Origin: Rubrivirga litoralis
GTDB taxonomy: Bacteria; Bacteroidota; Rhodothermia; Rhodothermales; Rubricoccaceae
Length of the DNA: 64,000 bases
Assembly (NCBI RefSeq): GCF_031846415.1
Contig: NZ_JAVRHT010000004.1
Coordinates: 62,001 to 126,000, forward strand
Direction of reading: 5' to 3'
Of the stretch, positions 25,876 to 36,647 are shown piece by piece (the stretch's first letter is position 1; every line of letters begins with the position of its first letter). The notes beneath the pieces are model-generated. The model was not told the DNA's origin. It saw only the letters and a program-made list of their open reading frames with translations, and ran no database searches. The position numbers and the translations under genes were made by a program.

Positions 25876-25910
25876 GCCGCTCGCCGCTCGCCGCTCGCCG
25901 CTCGCCGCTC
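25876..25910 (+). repeat. (GCCGCTC)5 heptamer tract
   Basis: Five perfect GCCGCTC units, followed by GCCGGTTCTGGACGGGCGGGG. The same heptamer recurs at 58593-58620 upstream of another gene. Here it lies 86 bp ahead of the mscL start and just before a second, different heptamer tract. Confidence 0.85.
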
Positions 25911-25938
25911 GCCGGTTCTGGACGGGCGGGGTGGGCAT

Positions 25939-25994
25939 CTTCCGCCTTCCGCCTTCCGCCTTCCGCCTTCCGCCTTCCGCCTTCCGCCTTCCGC
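25939..25994 (+). repeat. (CTTCCGC)8 abutting the mscL start codon
   Basis: Eight perfect CTTCCGC units end one base before the GTG start of mscL. It is the clearest pyrimidine-rich pre-start heptamer array in the window and leaves no room for a Shine-Dalgarno sequence. Confidence 0.93.
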
Positions 25995-25995
25995 C

Positions 25996-26535
25996 GTGTC
26001 CCTCCTCTCCGACTTCAAGGCGTTCGCGCTCCGCGGCAACCTCGTCGACCTCGCCATCGGGTTCACGGTCGGCGCCGCGTTCACGACCGTCGCCGAGTCG
26101 CTGGTCGACGACCTCATCATGCCGCCGCTGGGCCTGATCCTGGGCAACACCGACTTTTCGGACTACTACCTCCTGCTCCGTGCCGGCGAGGCCGCCCCGC
26201 CCCCGTACGAGACGCTGGAGGCGGCTCAGGCCGCCGGCGCGGTCACGTTCAACTACGGCGCGTTCCTGACGAGCCTGCTCACGTTCCTCGTCGTGGCCGT
26301 CGCCGTGTTCGTGCTCGTCCGCCTCGTGAAGCGGGCGGGCGACGCGGTCGAGGACGAGTTCGGCGAGCCCGACACGCCGGACACGCCGGACACCAAGAAG
26401 TGCGCGTACTGCCGCGAGAACGTGCCGTACCAGGCCAGCCGGTGCCCCAACTGCACGTCGTTCCTGGGCACGGACGGCGGCCCGCTCACGCCCGACGCCG
26501 CGGTCCTCCCCGCCGGCGCGGGCGGGGCGGCGTGA
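25996..26535 (+). CDS. mscL: large-conductance mechanosensitive channel with C-terminal zinc ribbon
   Basis: A 179-residue MscL that opens under membrane tension to release solutes during hypo-osmotic shock. The N-terminal amphipathic segment and TM1 (LRGNLVDLAIGFTVGAAF, about 13-30) and TM2 (about 92-112) are intact. The protein is longer than usual: an acidic linker with the DTPDTPDT repeat leads to CAYCRENVPYQASRCPNCTS, two CxxC pairs forming a zinc ribbon (about 137-156). The GTG start was chosen because the MscL N-terminus begins there and the upstream frame is only heptamer repeat. Expression may depend on that repeat array. Confidence 0.93.
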   Translation: MSLLSDFKAFALRGNLVDLAIGFTVGAAFTTVAESLVDDLIMPPLGLILGNTDFSDYYLLLRAGEAAPPPYETLEAAQAAGAVTFNYGAFLTSLLTFLVVAVAVFVLVRLVKRAGDAVEDEFGEPDTPDTPDTKKCAYCRENVPYQASRCPNCTSFLGTDGGPLTPDAAVLPAGAGGAA

Positions 26536-26542
26536 CGGGGGA

Positions 26543-26577
26543 TGAGGGATGAGGGATGAGGGATGAGGGATGAGGGA
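26543..26577 (+). repeat. (TGAGGGA)5 after the mscL stop
   Basis: Five perfect TGAGGGA units start seven bases after the mscL stop codon and run into TCGCGCGGGCGGGGCGG. Both unit and junction are identical to the tract after dacB at 18463, 8 kb away. Confidence 0.92.
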
Positions 26578-26664
26578 TCGCGCGGGCGGGGCGGCCCTCG
26601 AAAAGTTCCGGCCGTTTTCCGCCCCGCCCCGTGGCTCCCCGCCCCGCCCGCCGTCATCTTCGCC

Positions 26665-26712
26665 CGTACCCCGTACCCCGTACCCCGTACCCCGTACCCC
26701 GTACCCCGTACC
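26665..26712 (+). repeat. (CGTACCC)6 before the gpmI start codon
   Basis: Six perfect CGTACCC units plus CGTACC end four bases before the GTG start of gpmI. Confidence 0.92.
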
Positions 26713-26716
26713 GCCC

Positions 26717-28279
26717 GTGCCGAACAAACACCTGCTCCTCATCCTCGACGGCTACGGCATCGCCGAGGACCCGTCCGTCTCCGCCGTCGACGCCGCCGAG
26801 ACGCCGTTCCTGGACGACCTCTTCGCGCGCGCGCCGCACTCGACGCTCGAAGCGAGCGGCCGGGCCGTCGGGCTGCCGCCGGGGCAGATGGGGAACTCTG
26901 AGGTCGGCCACATGAACCTGGGGGCCGGGCGCGTCGTGGACCAGGACATCACGCGGATCGACAAGGCCGTCGAGGACGGGTCGCTGGCCGAGAACGCCGT
27001 GCTCCGCGCGGCTGTCCAGCACGCGCTCGCGAACGGGACCAAGCTCCACCTGATGGGGCTCGTCTCGACGGGCGGGGTCCACTCGCACCTCGCGCACCTG
27101 CTCGCGCTCCTCGACCTGGCGGCGAAGGAGGGGCTGAAGCCGGAGTGCGTCGTCGTCCACGCGTTCACGGACGGGCGCGACACGGACCCCGAGGGCGGGG
27201 CGGGGTACGTCCGCCAGATCCAGGACGGCATCGCGTCAGCCGGCGTCGGCGTCGTCGGGTCGGTCGTGGGGCGGTACTGGGCGATGGACCGCGACAAACG
27301 CTGGGAGCGGACGGAGAAGGCGTACCGCCTGCTGACCGAGGGCGCGGGCGCAGCCTACGCCGACCCCGTGGCGTACCTCGAGCGGAGCTACGCCGACGGC
27401 GTCACGGACGAGTTCGTCGAGCCGGGCGCGCTCGCGGGTCCCGACGGGCGGGGCGGGGCGCAGACCGCCGGGGCGGGCACGCGCATCGAGAGCGGCGACG
27501 CCGTCGTCTACTTCAACTTCCGGTCCGACCGCGGGCGCCAACTCACGCAGGCGCTCACCGACCCCGACTTCGACGGGTTCGACCGCGGCCCGCGCCTCGA
27601 CCTCCACGTCGCCACGATGACGGCGTACAGCGCCGACTTCGGCGTGCCGGTCGCGTTCGAGAAGGCGAACCTCGCGGACACGTTGGGCGAGGTCGTCTCG
27701 CGCGCCGGCCTCACGCAGCTCCGCGCGGCCGAGACCGAGAAGTACCCGCACGTCACGTTCTTCTTCAACGGCGGCCGCGAGGTCCAATACGACGGCGAGA
27801 GCCGGATCCTGGTCCCCAGCCCGAAGGTGGCGACGTACGATCTCCAGCCCGAGATGAGCGCGCCCGAGCTGTCCGAGCGCGTGGCCGCCGCGATCCGCGA
27901 CGAGGCGCCGGACCTCGTGGTCCTCAACTTTGCCAACCCCGACATGGTCGGCCACACGGGCGTGTTCGAGGCCGCCGTCGCCGCCGTCGAGGCCGCCGAC
28001 GCCGCGGCGCGCGTGGTCGTCGAGGCGGCCGCCGAGCGCGGCTACACGGTCGAGATTATCGCCGACCACGGCAACGCGGACAAGATGCGCAACGCGGACG
28101 GCTCGCCCAACACGGCGCACACGACGGCGCTCGTCCCGCACCTCATCCTGCGCTCCGGCTTCGACGGCCCGATCCGCCCCGGCAAGCTGGGCGACGTGGC
28201 CCCGACGATCCTCGACCTCATGGGCGTCGAGGCGCCGCCGGCCATGACGGGGACGTCGCTGGTGGGGGAGGGGGCGTAG
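26717..28279 (+). CDS. gpmI: 2,3-bisphosphoglycerate-independent phosphoglycerate mutase
   Basis: A 520-residue glycolytic enzyme that interconverts 3- and 2-phosphoglycerate with two Mn ions. Family marks are LLILDGYGIAEDP at the N-terminus, the phosphorylated serine in GQMGNSEVGHMNLGAGR (about residue 59), HAFTDGRDTDP, NFRSDRGRQL, FNGGREVQYDGESR, NFANPDMVGHTG and IADHGNADKM near the second metal site. Length is normal. GTG is the start that places the first strand correctly; the preceding 48 bases are a (CGTACCC) heptamer array. The stop is followed by purine heptamers. Confidence 0.96.
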   Translation: MPNKHLLLILDGYGIAEDPSVSAVDAAETPFLDDLFARAPHSTLEASGRAVGLPPGQMGNSEVGHMNLGAGRVVDQDITRIDKAVEDGSLAENAVLRAAVQHALANGTKLHLMGLVSTGGVHSHLAHLLALLDLAAKEGLKPECVVVHAFTDGRDTDPEGGAGYVRQIQDGIASAGVGVVGSVVGRYWAMDRDKRWERTEKAYRLLTEGAGAAYADPVAYLERSYADGVTDEFVEPGALAGPDGRGGAQTAGAGTRIESGDAVVYFNFRSDRGRQLTQALTDPDFDGFDRGPRLDLHVATMTAYSADFGVPVAFEKANLADTLGEVVSRAGLTQLRAAETEKYPHVTFFFNGGREVQYDGESRILVPSPKVATYDLQPEMSAPELSERVAAAIRDEAPDLVVLNFANPDMVGHTGVFEAAVAAVEAADAAARVVVEAAAERGYTVEIIADHGNADKMRNADGSPNTAHTTALVPHLILRSGFDGPIRPGKLGDVAPTILDLMGVEAPPAMTGTSLVGEGA

Positions 28280-28285
28280 CGGCCC

Positions 28286-28313
28286 GGGGAAGGGGCAAGG
28301 GGGAAGCGGCAAG
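28286..28313 (+). repeat. GGGGAAG-type heptamers after the gpmI stop
   Basis: GGGGAAG, GGGCAAG, GGGGAAG, CGGCAAG: four purine-rich seven-base units beginning six bases after the stop. Confidence 0.7.
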
Positions 28314-28533
28314 AGCGTGCGCCGCCCCGCCCTCGCCCGCGGCGGGCGGGGTGGTCGTTGGGGGCGGGACGGTGGAGTCAGCCGCTCCGTTTTCCAGCCG
28401 GCGCCACCCCGCCCCGCCGCCGCCCCGCGCGACCTGAGGACCGCCCCGCCCCGGCATGCGCAACCTGCGGGCCGCCCCGCCCGTCTCGCGCCACCCCGCC
28501 CGACGGCCGCGCACGACGGGCGGGGCGGCGTCT

Positions 28534-28561
28534 GCCCGTCCCTCTCTCCCCGTTCCCCGTG
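28534..28561 (+). repeat. pyrimidine heptamer-like tract at the DUF2231 start
   Basis: GCCCGTC, CCTCTCT, CCCCGTT, CCCCGTG: seven-base spaced C/T-rich words, the last ending in the GTG start codon at 28559. The remaining 28314-28533 is GC-rich with no gene. Confidence 0.4.
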
Positions 28562-29098
28562 CCCGTCGCCGACTACGAGATCCCGTTCCTGCACCCGCTC
28601 CTCGTGCACTTCCCGCTCGTCCTCGTGCTCCTGGGCGGGGCGGCGGCTGGGCTGTACCTGCTCCTCGGGCGCGGCGTGTGGCGCCGCGCGGCGCTCGCAC
28701 TCTTCGTGCTCGGCGCCGGCTCGGCGTGGGCCGCCGCCGAGACGGGGCACGCGCTCTACGACGCCGTCGAGGGCGACCCCGTCGTCGAGGCCATCGTCGG
28801 CCACCACCAGAACGCGGCCGCGTGGACCGTGTGGACGTCGGCGCTCGCGGCGGCCGTGTTCGCCGCGCTCTCGGTCGCCGCCGTCCTGCGCCGGGCGCCC
28901 GCCCCGCCCGACGACGAGGCCGCCCCGCCCCGCCGCCGGTGGTGGCCGGAGCGGGGCGGCGACCGGCAGGCTCGTCGTCCGCGGCGCGAGCCGCTGTGGG
29001 GGCGCGTGCTGGGTGCGGTCCCAGCTGTCGTGGCGGCCGCGCTGGTCGCGTACACGGCGCACCTCGGCGGGCTCATGGTGTGGGGCGTGCCGCGTTGA
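28559..29098 (+). CDS. DUF2231 membrane protein
   Basis: A 179-residue membrane protein with four helices (about 10-30, 38-58, 78-100, 150-175). The opening IPFLHPLLVHFPLVLVLLG is the DUF2231 signature. The paired histidines in HPLLVHFP, ETGHA and GHHQN are placed as possible heme or metal ligands, which members of this family are suspected to bind. A charged Arg/Pro loop separates helices three and four. The GTG start fits the first helix. Confidence 0.7.
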   Translation: MPVADYEIPFLHPLLVHFPLVLVLLGGAAAGLYLLLGRGVWRRAALALFVLGAGSAWAAAETGHALYDAVEGDPVVEAIVGHHQNAAAWTVWTSALAAAVFAALSVAAVLRRAPAPPDDEAAPPRRRWWPERGGDRQARRPRREPLWGRVLGAVPAVVAAALVAYTAHLGGLMVWGVPR

Positions 29099-29142
29099 GC
29101 GGGGCGGCGACCGCCCCGCCCGGCGAGGACACCAAACGCAGA

Positions 29143-29172
29143 GGAGCCGGCGACCCGAAGGCCGCCGGCTCC
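29143..29172. terminator. hairpin between convergent DUF2231 and nuclease genes
   Basis: Perfect ten-base stem GGAGCCGGCG/CGCCGGCTCC with a ten-base loop in the 94-bp gap between convergent genes. No T-tract on either strand. Confidence 0.55.
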
Positions 29173-29192
29173 ACACCGTCGGGGCGGGGTGG

Positions 29193-32822
<3,630 letters not shown>

Positions 32823-32942
32823 GGGCGGACGCGGGGGCGGGGTGGGAGAGAGGCCCAAGCCTACTCACAGCGCGCGCGTTCCGCCGCCCCAACTGGGTGT
32901 TCCTTCTGTAACCGCCCCGCCCGCGCGCGTGGCGCCTCCGGC

Positions 32943-34187
32943 TTACGGCCGCCCCGCCCCGCCCGCGACCAGCCGCTCGTAGAAATCCAGCGTGCGCCGC
33001 GCGACGGCGGCCCACGAAAAGTGCTCGACCACGCGCTGCCGCCCCGCCCGGCCCATCGCCTCGGCGCGGGCGGGGTGGGCGAGGAGGTCGCGGATGGCCG
33101 CGGCGAGGTCGCGGGCAAAGCGGTCGGGGTCGCGCGGCTCGGCGCTGTCGGCGTGGGCGTCGAGGGGCACGAGCACGCCGGTCTCGCCGTCGACCACGAT
33201 GCCGGGGATGCCGCCCACGGCCGAGGCCACGACGGCTGTCTCGCACGCCATGGCCTCCAGGTTGATGATCCCGAACGGCTCGTAGACCGACGGGCACACG
33301 AACACGGCGGCCCCGGCGTAGAGGGCGATCGTCGTCTCGCGCGGGAGCATCTGGTCGATCCAGACGACGTCCGGCACGTGCGCGCGCGCCGCCTCGACGG
33401 CCGCCGCCATCTCGGCGCCGATCTCGGGCGTATCCGGCGCCCCGGCCGCGAGCACGACCTGCGTGTCGCTCGGCAGGTGCCGGAGCGCGCGGACGAGGTG
33501 GACGATCCCCTTCTGCCGCGTCACGCGCCCGACGAACAGCACGTACGGCCGCTCCGGGTCGACCCCGTGCTCGCGGAGCAGGGCGGGGCGGTGGACCGGC
33601 CGGTACTCGTCCGGGTCGATCCCGTTAGGGATCGTCTCGACGGCCGCCCCGCCCACGTCGTACAGGCTTTCCACGTCGGCCTTCATGGCGTCCGAAACCG
33701 CGATCACGCCGTCGGCCGCGGCGTAGGCCGCGCGCTCGATCCACGACGACACGTCGTAGGCCGACCCCAGCTGCTCGCGCTTCCACGGCCGGTGTGGCTC
33801 GAACGAGTGCGTGGTCAGCACCAGCTTCGCGCCCACGAGCGGGGCGGCGAGGCACCCGGCGAGGTGCGCGTACCACGTGTGCGCGTGGACCACGTCGGCG
33901 CCCTCGGGCACGCGCCCCGCCATCACGAGGTCGCGGCCGAGCGCGTCGAACAGCTTGCCGTGCCGCCCCGCCCCGCCCGCCGCCCCGCCCCCGAGGCCGG
34001 GCGGGGCGGCTACGCCGCGGACGTGGAGGCTCCCATCGTCGACGTCCTGCTCGCCGAACGCGAGAACGTCGACGCGGTGCGCGCTGTCGTCCAGCCGCGC
34101 CAGCTCGCGCGCCAGGTACTCGACGTGGACGCCGGCGCCGCCGTAGACGTGGGGCGGGTACTCGTTGGTGAGGAGGCAGACGTGCAT
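32943..34187 (-). CDS. glgM: GT4 alpha-maltose-1-phosphate synthase / glycogen synthase (GlgM/actinobacterial GlgA type)
   Basis: A 414-residue glycosyltransferase family 4 enzyme. The opening LTNEYPPHVYGGAGVHVEYLAREL, then THSFEPHRPWKREQLG, NGIDPDEY, LFVGRVTRQKG and PSVYEPFGIINLEAMACE match the short actinobacterial-type GlgA, shown in mycobacteria to be GlgM, which makes maltose-1-phosphate from ADP-glucose and glucose-1-phosphate. Its position beside glgE, treS-mak and glgB strongly supports that role. It differs from the longer GT5 GlgA of enteric bacteria. It is 293 bp downstream of glgB. Confidence 0.87.
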   Translation of the reverse strand: MHVCLLTNEYPPHVYGGAGVHVEYLARELARLDDSAHRVDVLAFGEQDVDDGSLHVRGVAAPPGLGGGAAGGAGRHGKLFDALGRDLVMAGRVPEGADVVHAHTWYAHLAGCLAAPLVGAKLVLTTHSFEPHRPWKREQLGSAYDVSSWIERAAYAAADGVIAVSDAMKADVESLYDVGGAAVETIPNGIDPDEYRPVHRPALLREHGVDPERPYVLFVGRVTRQKGIVHLVRALRHLPSDTQVVLAAGAPDTPEIGAEMAAAVEAARAHVPDVVWIDQMLPRETTIALYAGAAVFVCPSVYEPFGIINLEAMACETAVVASAVGGIPGIVVDGETGVLVPLDAHADSAEPRDPDRFARDLAAAIRDLLAHPARAEAMGRAGRQRVVEHFSWAAVARRTLDFYERLVAGGAGRP

Positions 34188-34205
34188 GGGCGGACCCAGG
34201 GGGCG

Positions 34206-34242
34206 GGGCGGGGTGGTCGGTGCAAGATGCACCACCCCGCCC
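34206..34242. repeat. 12-bp perfect inverted repeat upstream of glgM
   Basis: GGGCGGGGTGGT (34206-34217) and ACCACCCCGCCC (34231-34242) are exact reverse complements separated by 13 bases that can themselves pair at GCA/TGC. It lies 19 bp before the glgM start, in the 293-bp gap 34188-34480, which contains no gene. Confidence 0.7.
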
Positions 34243-34354
34243 GGGGCTCCCCCCGCTCCCTGCCCATCGCTGTGCTCAGGGACAGTCCGAGCGCCCGCTG
34301 AGCCGAGGCGATGGGCGCTCGGACGGGGGGAGCGGGGCGGGGCGGCCCGCGCGG

Positions 34355-34384
34355 TGTAGCGCCATAGCATGCTACGGCGCTACA
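34355..34384. repeat. 30-bp near-perfect palindrome, family A
   Basis: The arms TGTAGCGCCATAGCA and TGCTACGGCGCTACA pair with a single mismatch. The core GCGCC...GCATGC...GGCGC is shared with 25830-25849. A degenerate relative is near 40063-40086 (TAGCGGCG ... CGCAACGCCG). Confidence 0.75.
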
Positions 34385-34480
34385 GGATGGCACCCACCGA
34401 GGGCGGGGCGGCTAGCCGTGCGTCCTCTTCTCACGCGCCCGCGCCGCCCTCTTCGCCGTCGCCTCCGGCAGGGCGGTGTT

Positions 34481-36382
34481 CTAGGCCGACGTCGCCGCCG
34501 CCGTCCGCCCCGCCCCCTCGTGCTCCAGCACGAGGACGCCCAGCGGCGGCAGCGTGAGGACAACCGACGCCGGGCGCCCGTGCGCCGGGACGGGCGTCGA
34601 CTCGACGCCGCCCAGGTTGCCCACCCCGCCGCCGCCGTAGGTCTCGGCGTCCGAGTTCAGGCGCTCGGTCCAGCGCCCTTCCTCCGGCACGCCGATCCGG
34701 TAGTTGTCGCGGGGGACCGGCGTCGCGTTGAGGACGAACAGGAGTTGCTCGCCGCCCCGCCCCGTACGCAGGTAGCTCACGACGCTGTTCTCGCGGTCGC
34801 CGAAGTCGACCCACTCGAACCCGCCGGGCTCGTCCTGCCAGAGGGCGGGGTGGTCGCGGTAGAGCGCGAACGCGTCCTCGACCCAGCGCTGGACGCCGGC
34901 GTGGAGCGGCTGCTCAGACTGGGACCAGTCGAGGGCGTGGTCGTGGCTCCACTCGCCGCGCTGGCCCCACTCCTGGCCCATGAACAGGAGCTTTTTGCCC
35001 GGGTGCCCAACCTGGTGGCCGTAGAGGAGGCGGAGGTTGGCCGCCTTCTGCCAGTCGTCGCCGGGCATCTTCCCCCACAGCGAGCCCTTGCCGTGGACGA
35101 CCTCGTCGTGCGAGAGCGGGAGCGCGTAGTGCTCGGCGTGGGCGTAGACGAGCGGGAAGGTCAGGTTGTGGTGGTGGTACGTCCGGTTGACCGGGTCCTC
35201 CTCGAAGTAGGCCAGCGTGTCGTGCATCCAGCCCATGTTCCACTTGTAGAGGAAGCCGAGCCCGCCGTTGAACGTGGGCTGCGAGACGCCGGGCCACGCC
35301 GTCGACTCCTCGGCGACGGTCATGGCCGTCGGGTTGTGGGCGAACACCTCCTCGTTGACCGTCTTGAGAAAGTCGATGGCCTCGAAGTTTTCGCGGCCCC
35401 CGTGCGCGTTCGGCGTCCACTCGGTCCGCGAGTAGTCGCGGTAGAGCATGGACGCCACGGCGTCGAAGCGGAGCCCGTCGATGTGGTACGCCTCGACCCA
35501 GTGCCGCGCCGACGACAGCAGAAAGTTGCGGACGCCGGGCTTGGCGTAGTCGAACACGTACGTCCCCCAGTCCGGGTGCACGCGCATCCGCTCGTCGCCG
35601 TACTCGTAGAGCGGCGTCCCGTCGAAGTGGACGAGGCTCTGCGGGTCGGCCGCAAAGTGGGCCGGCACCCAGTCCAGCAGCACGCCGATCCCGCGCCGGT
35701 GCAGCGTGTCGACGAGGGTTGCGAAATCCTCGGGCGAGCCGTAGCGGAACGTGGGCGCGAAAAAGCCGGCCACTTGGTAGCCCCACGACCCGTAGTACGG
35801 GTGCTCCATGACGGGCATCAGCTCGACGTGCGTAAAGCCCAGCCGCTCGACGTGGTCGGCCAGCGGCTCCGCGATCTCGCGGTAGCCCAGGCTCTCGCCG
35901 TGCGCCTTGTGCTGCCATGACCCGAGGTGGACCTCGTAGATCGAGACGGGCTCGTTCAGCGTCTCCGGCCCCTTCCGCGTGCGCATCCACTCGTCGTCCG
36001 ACCAGTCGAAGTCCAGCGTCGTCACGACCGACGCGAGCCCGGCCACCCCGCTCCCGCCGTCGGCCGGCGGCTCCAGGGCGAAGGCGTACGGGTCCGTCTT
36101 GTCGGCCACGTAGCCCTCGCGCGCGACGCGGTACTTGTAGCGGGCGCCCGGCTTGGCGCCGCGCACGAACGCGCTCCACAGCCCGCCGCCGACCTCCTTG
36201 AGCGGGTGGGCGCCGGGGTCCCAATCGTTGAACTCGCCCACGACGGCGACGTAGTCGGCGTGGGGCGCCCAGGTCGCGAACCACGTCCCGGTCTTGTTGG
36301 GGTGGGCGCCGAGGCGGGTCTGGGCGTCGGACATCCGGCCGCTGTCCCAGCGGGCGACGTCGTCTTTGGTGAGCTTGGGCAT
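34481..36382 (-). CDS. glgB: 1,4-alpha-glucan branching enzyme
   Basis: A 633-residue GH13 branching enzyme that moves alpha-1,4 chains to alpha-1,6 positions. A CBM48 domain (about 20-110; VVGEFNDWDP) precedes the barrel (about 140-500). The catalytic nucleophile is D307 in HIDGLRFDAVASMLY, the acid/base E358 in TVAEES, and the third carboxylate D426 in LPLSHDEVVHGKGS. It is the short type without the N1 domain. The ATG is directly preceded by CCCCGCCC. Its leader (36383-36410) shares a C/T-rich, GACCGACT-containing sequence with the treS leader. It lies 265 bp downstream of treS-mak. Confidence 0.96.
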   Translation of the reverse strand: MPKLTKDDVARWDSGRMSDAQTRLGAHPNKTGTWFATWAPHADYVAVVGEFNDWDPGAHPLKEVGGGLWSAFVRGAKPGARYKYRVAREGYVADKTDPYAFALEPPADGGSGVAGLASVVTTLDFDWSDDEWMRTRKGPETLNEPVSIYEVHLGSWQHKAHGESLGYREIAEPLADHVERLGFTHVELMPVMEHPYYGSWGYQVAGFFAPTFRYGSPEDFATLVDTLHRRGIGVLLDWVPAHFAADPQSLVHFDGTPLYEYGDERMRVHPDWGTYVFDYAKPGVRNFLLSSARHWVEAYHIDGLRFDAVASMLYRDYSRTEWTPNAHGGRENFEAIDFLKTVNEEVFAHNPTAMTVAEESTAWPGVSQPTFNGGLGFLYKWNMGWMHDTLAYFEEDPVNRTYHHHNLTFPLVYAHAEHYALPLSHDEVVHGKGSLWGKMPGDDWQKAANLRLLYGHQVGHPGKKLLFMGQEWGQRGEWSHDHALDWSQSEQPLHAGVQRWVEDAFALYRDHPALWQDEPGGFEWVDFGDRENSVVSYLRTGRGGEQLLFVLNATPVPRDNYRIGVPEEGRWTERLNSDAETYGGGGVGNLGGVESTPVPAHGRPASVVLTLPPLGVLVLEHEGAGRTAAATSA

Positions 36383-36483
36383 GGGCGGGGCAGTGGGTCG
36401 GTAAGTCGGTCAGTCAGTGGGCCAGTCCAGCGGGCGGGGCGATGGTCCTGGCAACCGCCCCGCCCTCGGCGGCCATCGGGTAG

Positions 36484-36503
36484 GGACACCATGCATGGTG
36501 TCC
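36484..36503. repeat. 20-bp perfect palindrome, family B
   Basis: GGACACCATGCATGGTGTCC, perfectly palindromic, in the 265-bp gap between treS-mak and glgB. It is related to 58428-58447. Confidence 0.85.
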
Positions 36504-36647
36504 GTACGGGCGGGGTGGGCGAGGGGTGCTGCCACCCCGCCCAGGCGCGGCACCGTAGGGGCGACCGGCGGACGGGCGCGGCGGCAGAGGAAAAGAGCGG
36601 GGCCACCCCGCCCCGCTCGGGCGGATCCGGCGGGCGGGGCGGGGCGG

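Noticed and set aside
25750..26535. mscL starting further upstream in the open frame through the heptamer arrays
   Set aside because: The frame stays open only because CTTCCGC and GCCGCTC repeats lack stops. The encoded residues are simple repeats, and MscL homology begins at the GTG at 25996.
25876..26712. Short repeats as a CRISPR array
   Set aside because: The units are contiguous heptamers with no spacers, and no cas genes are present.
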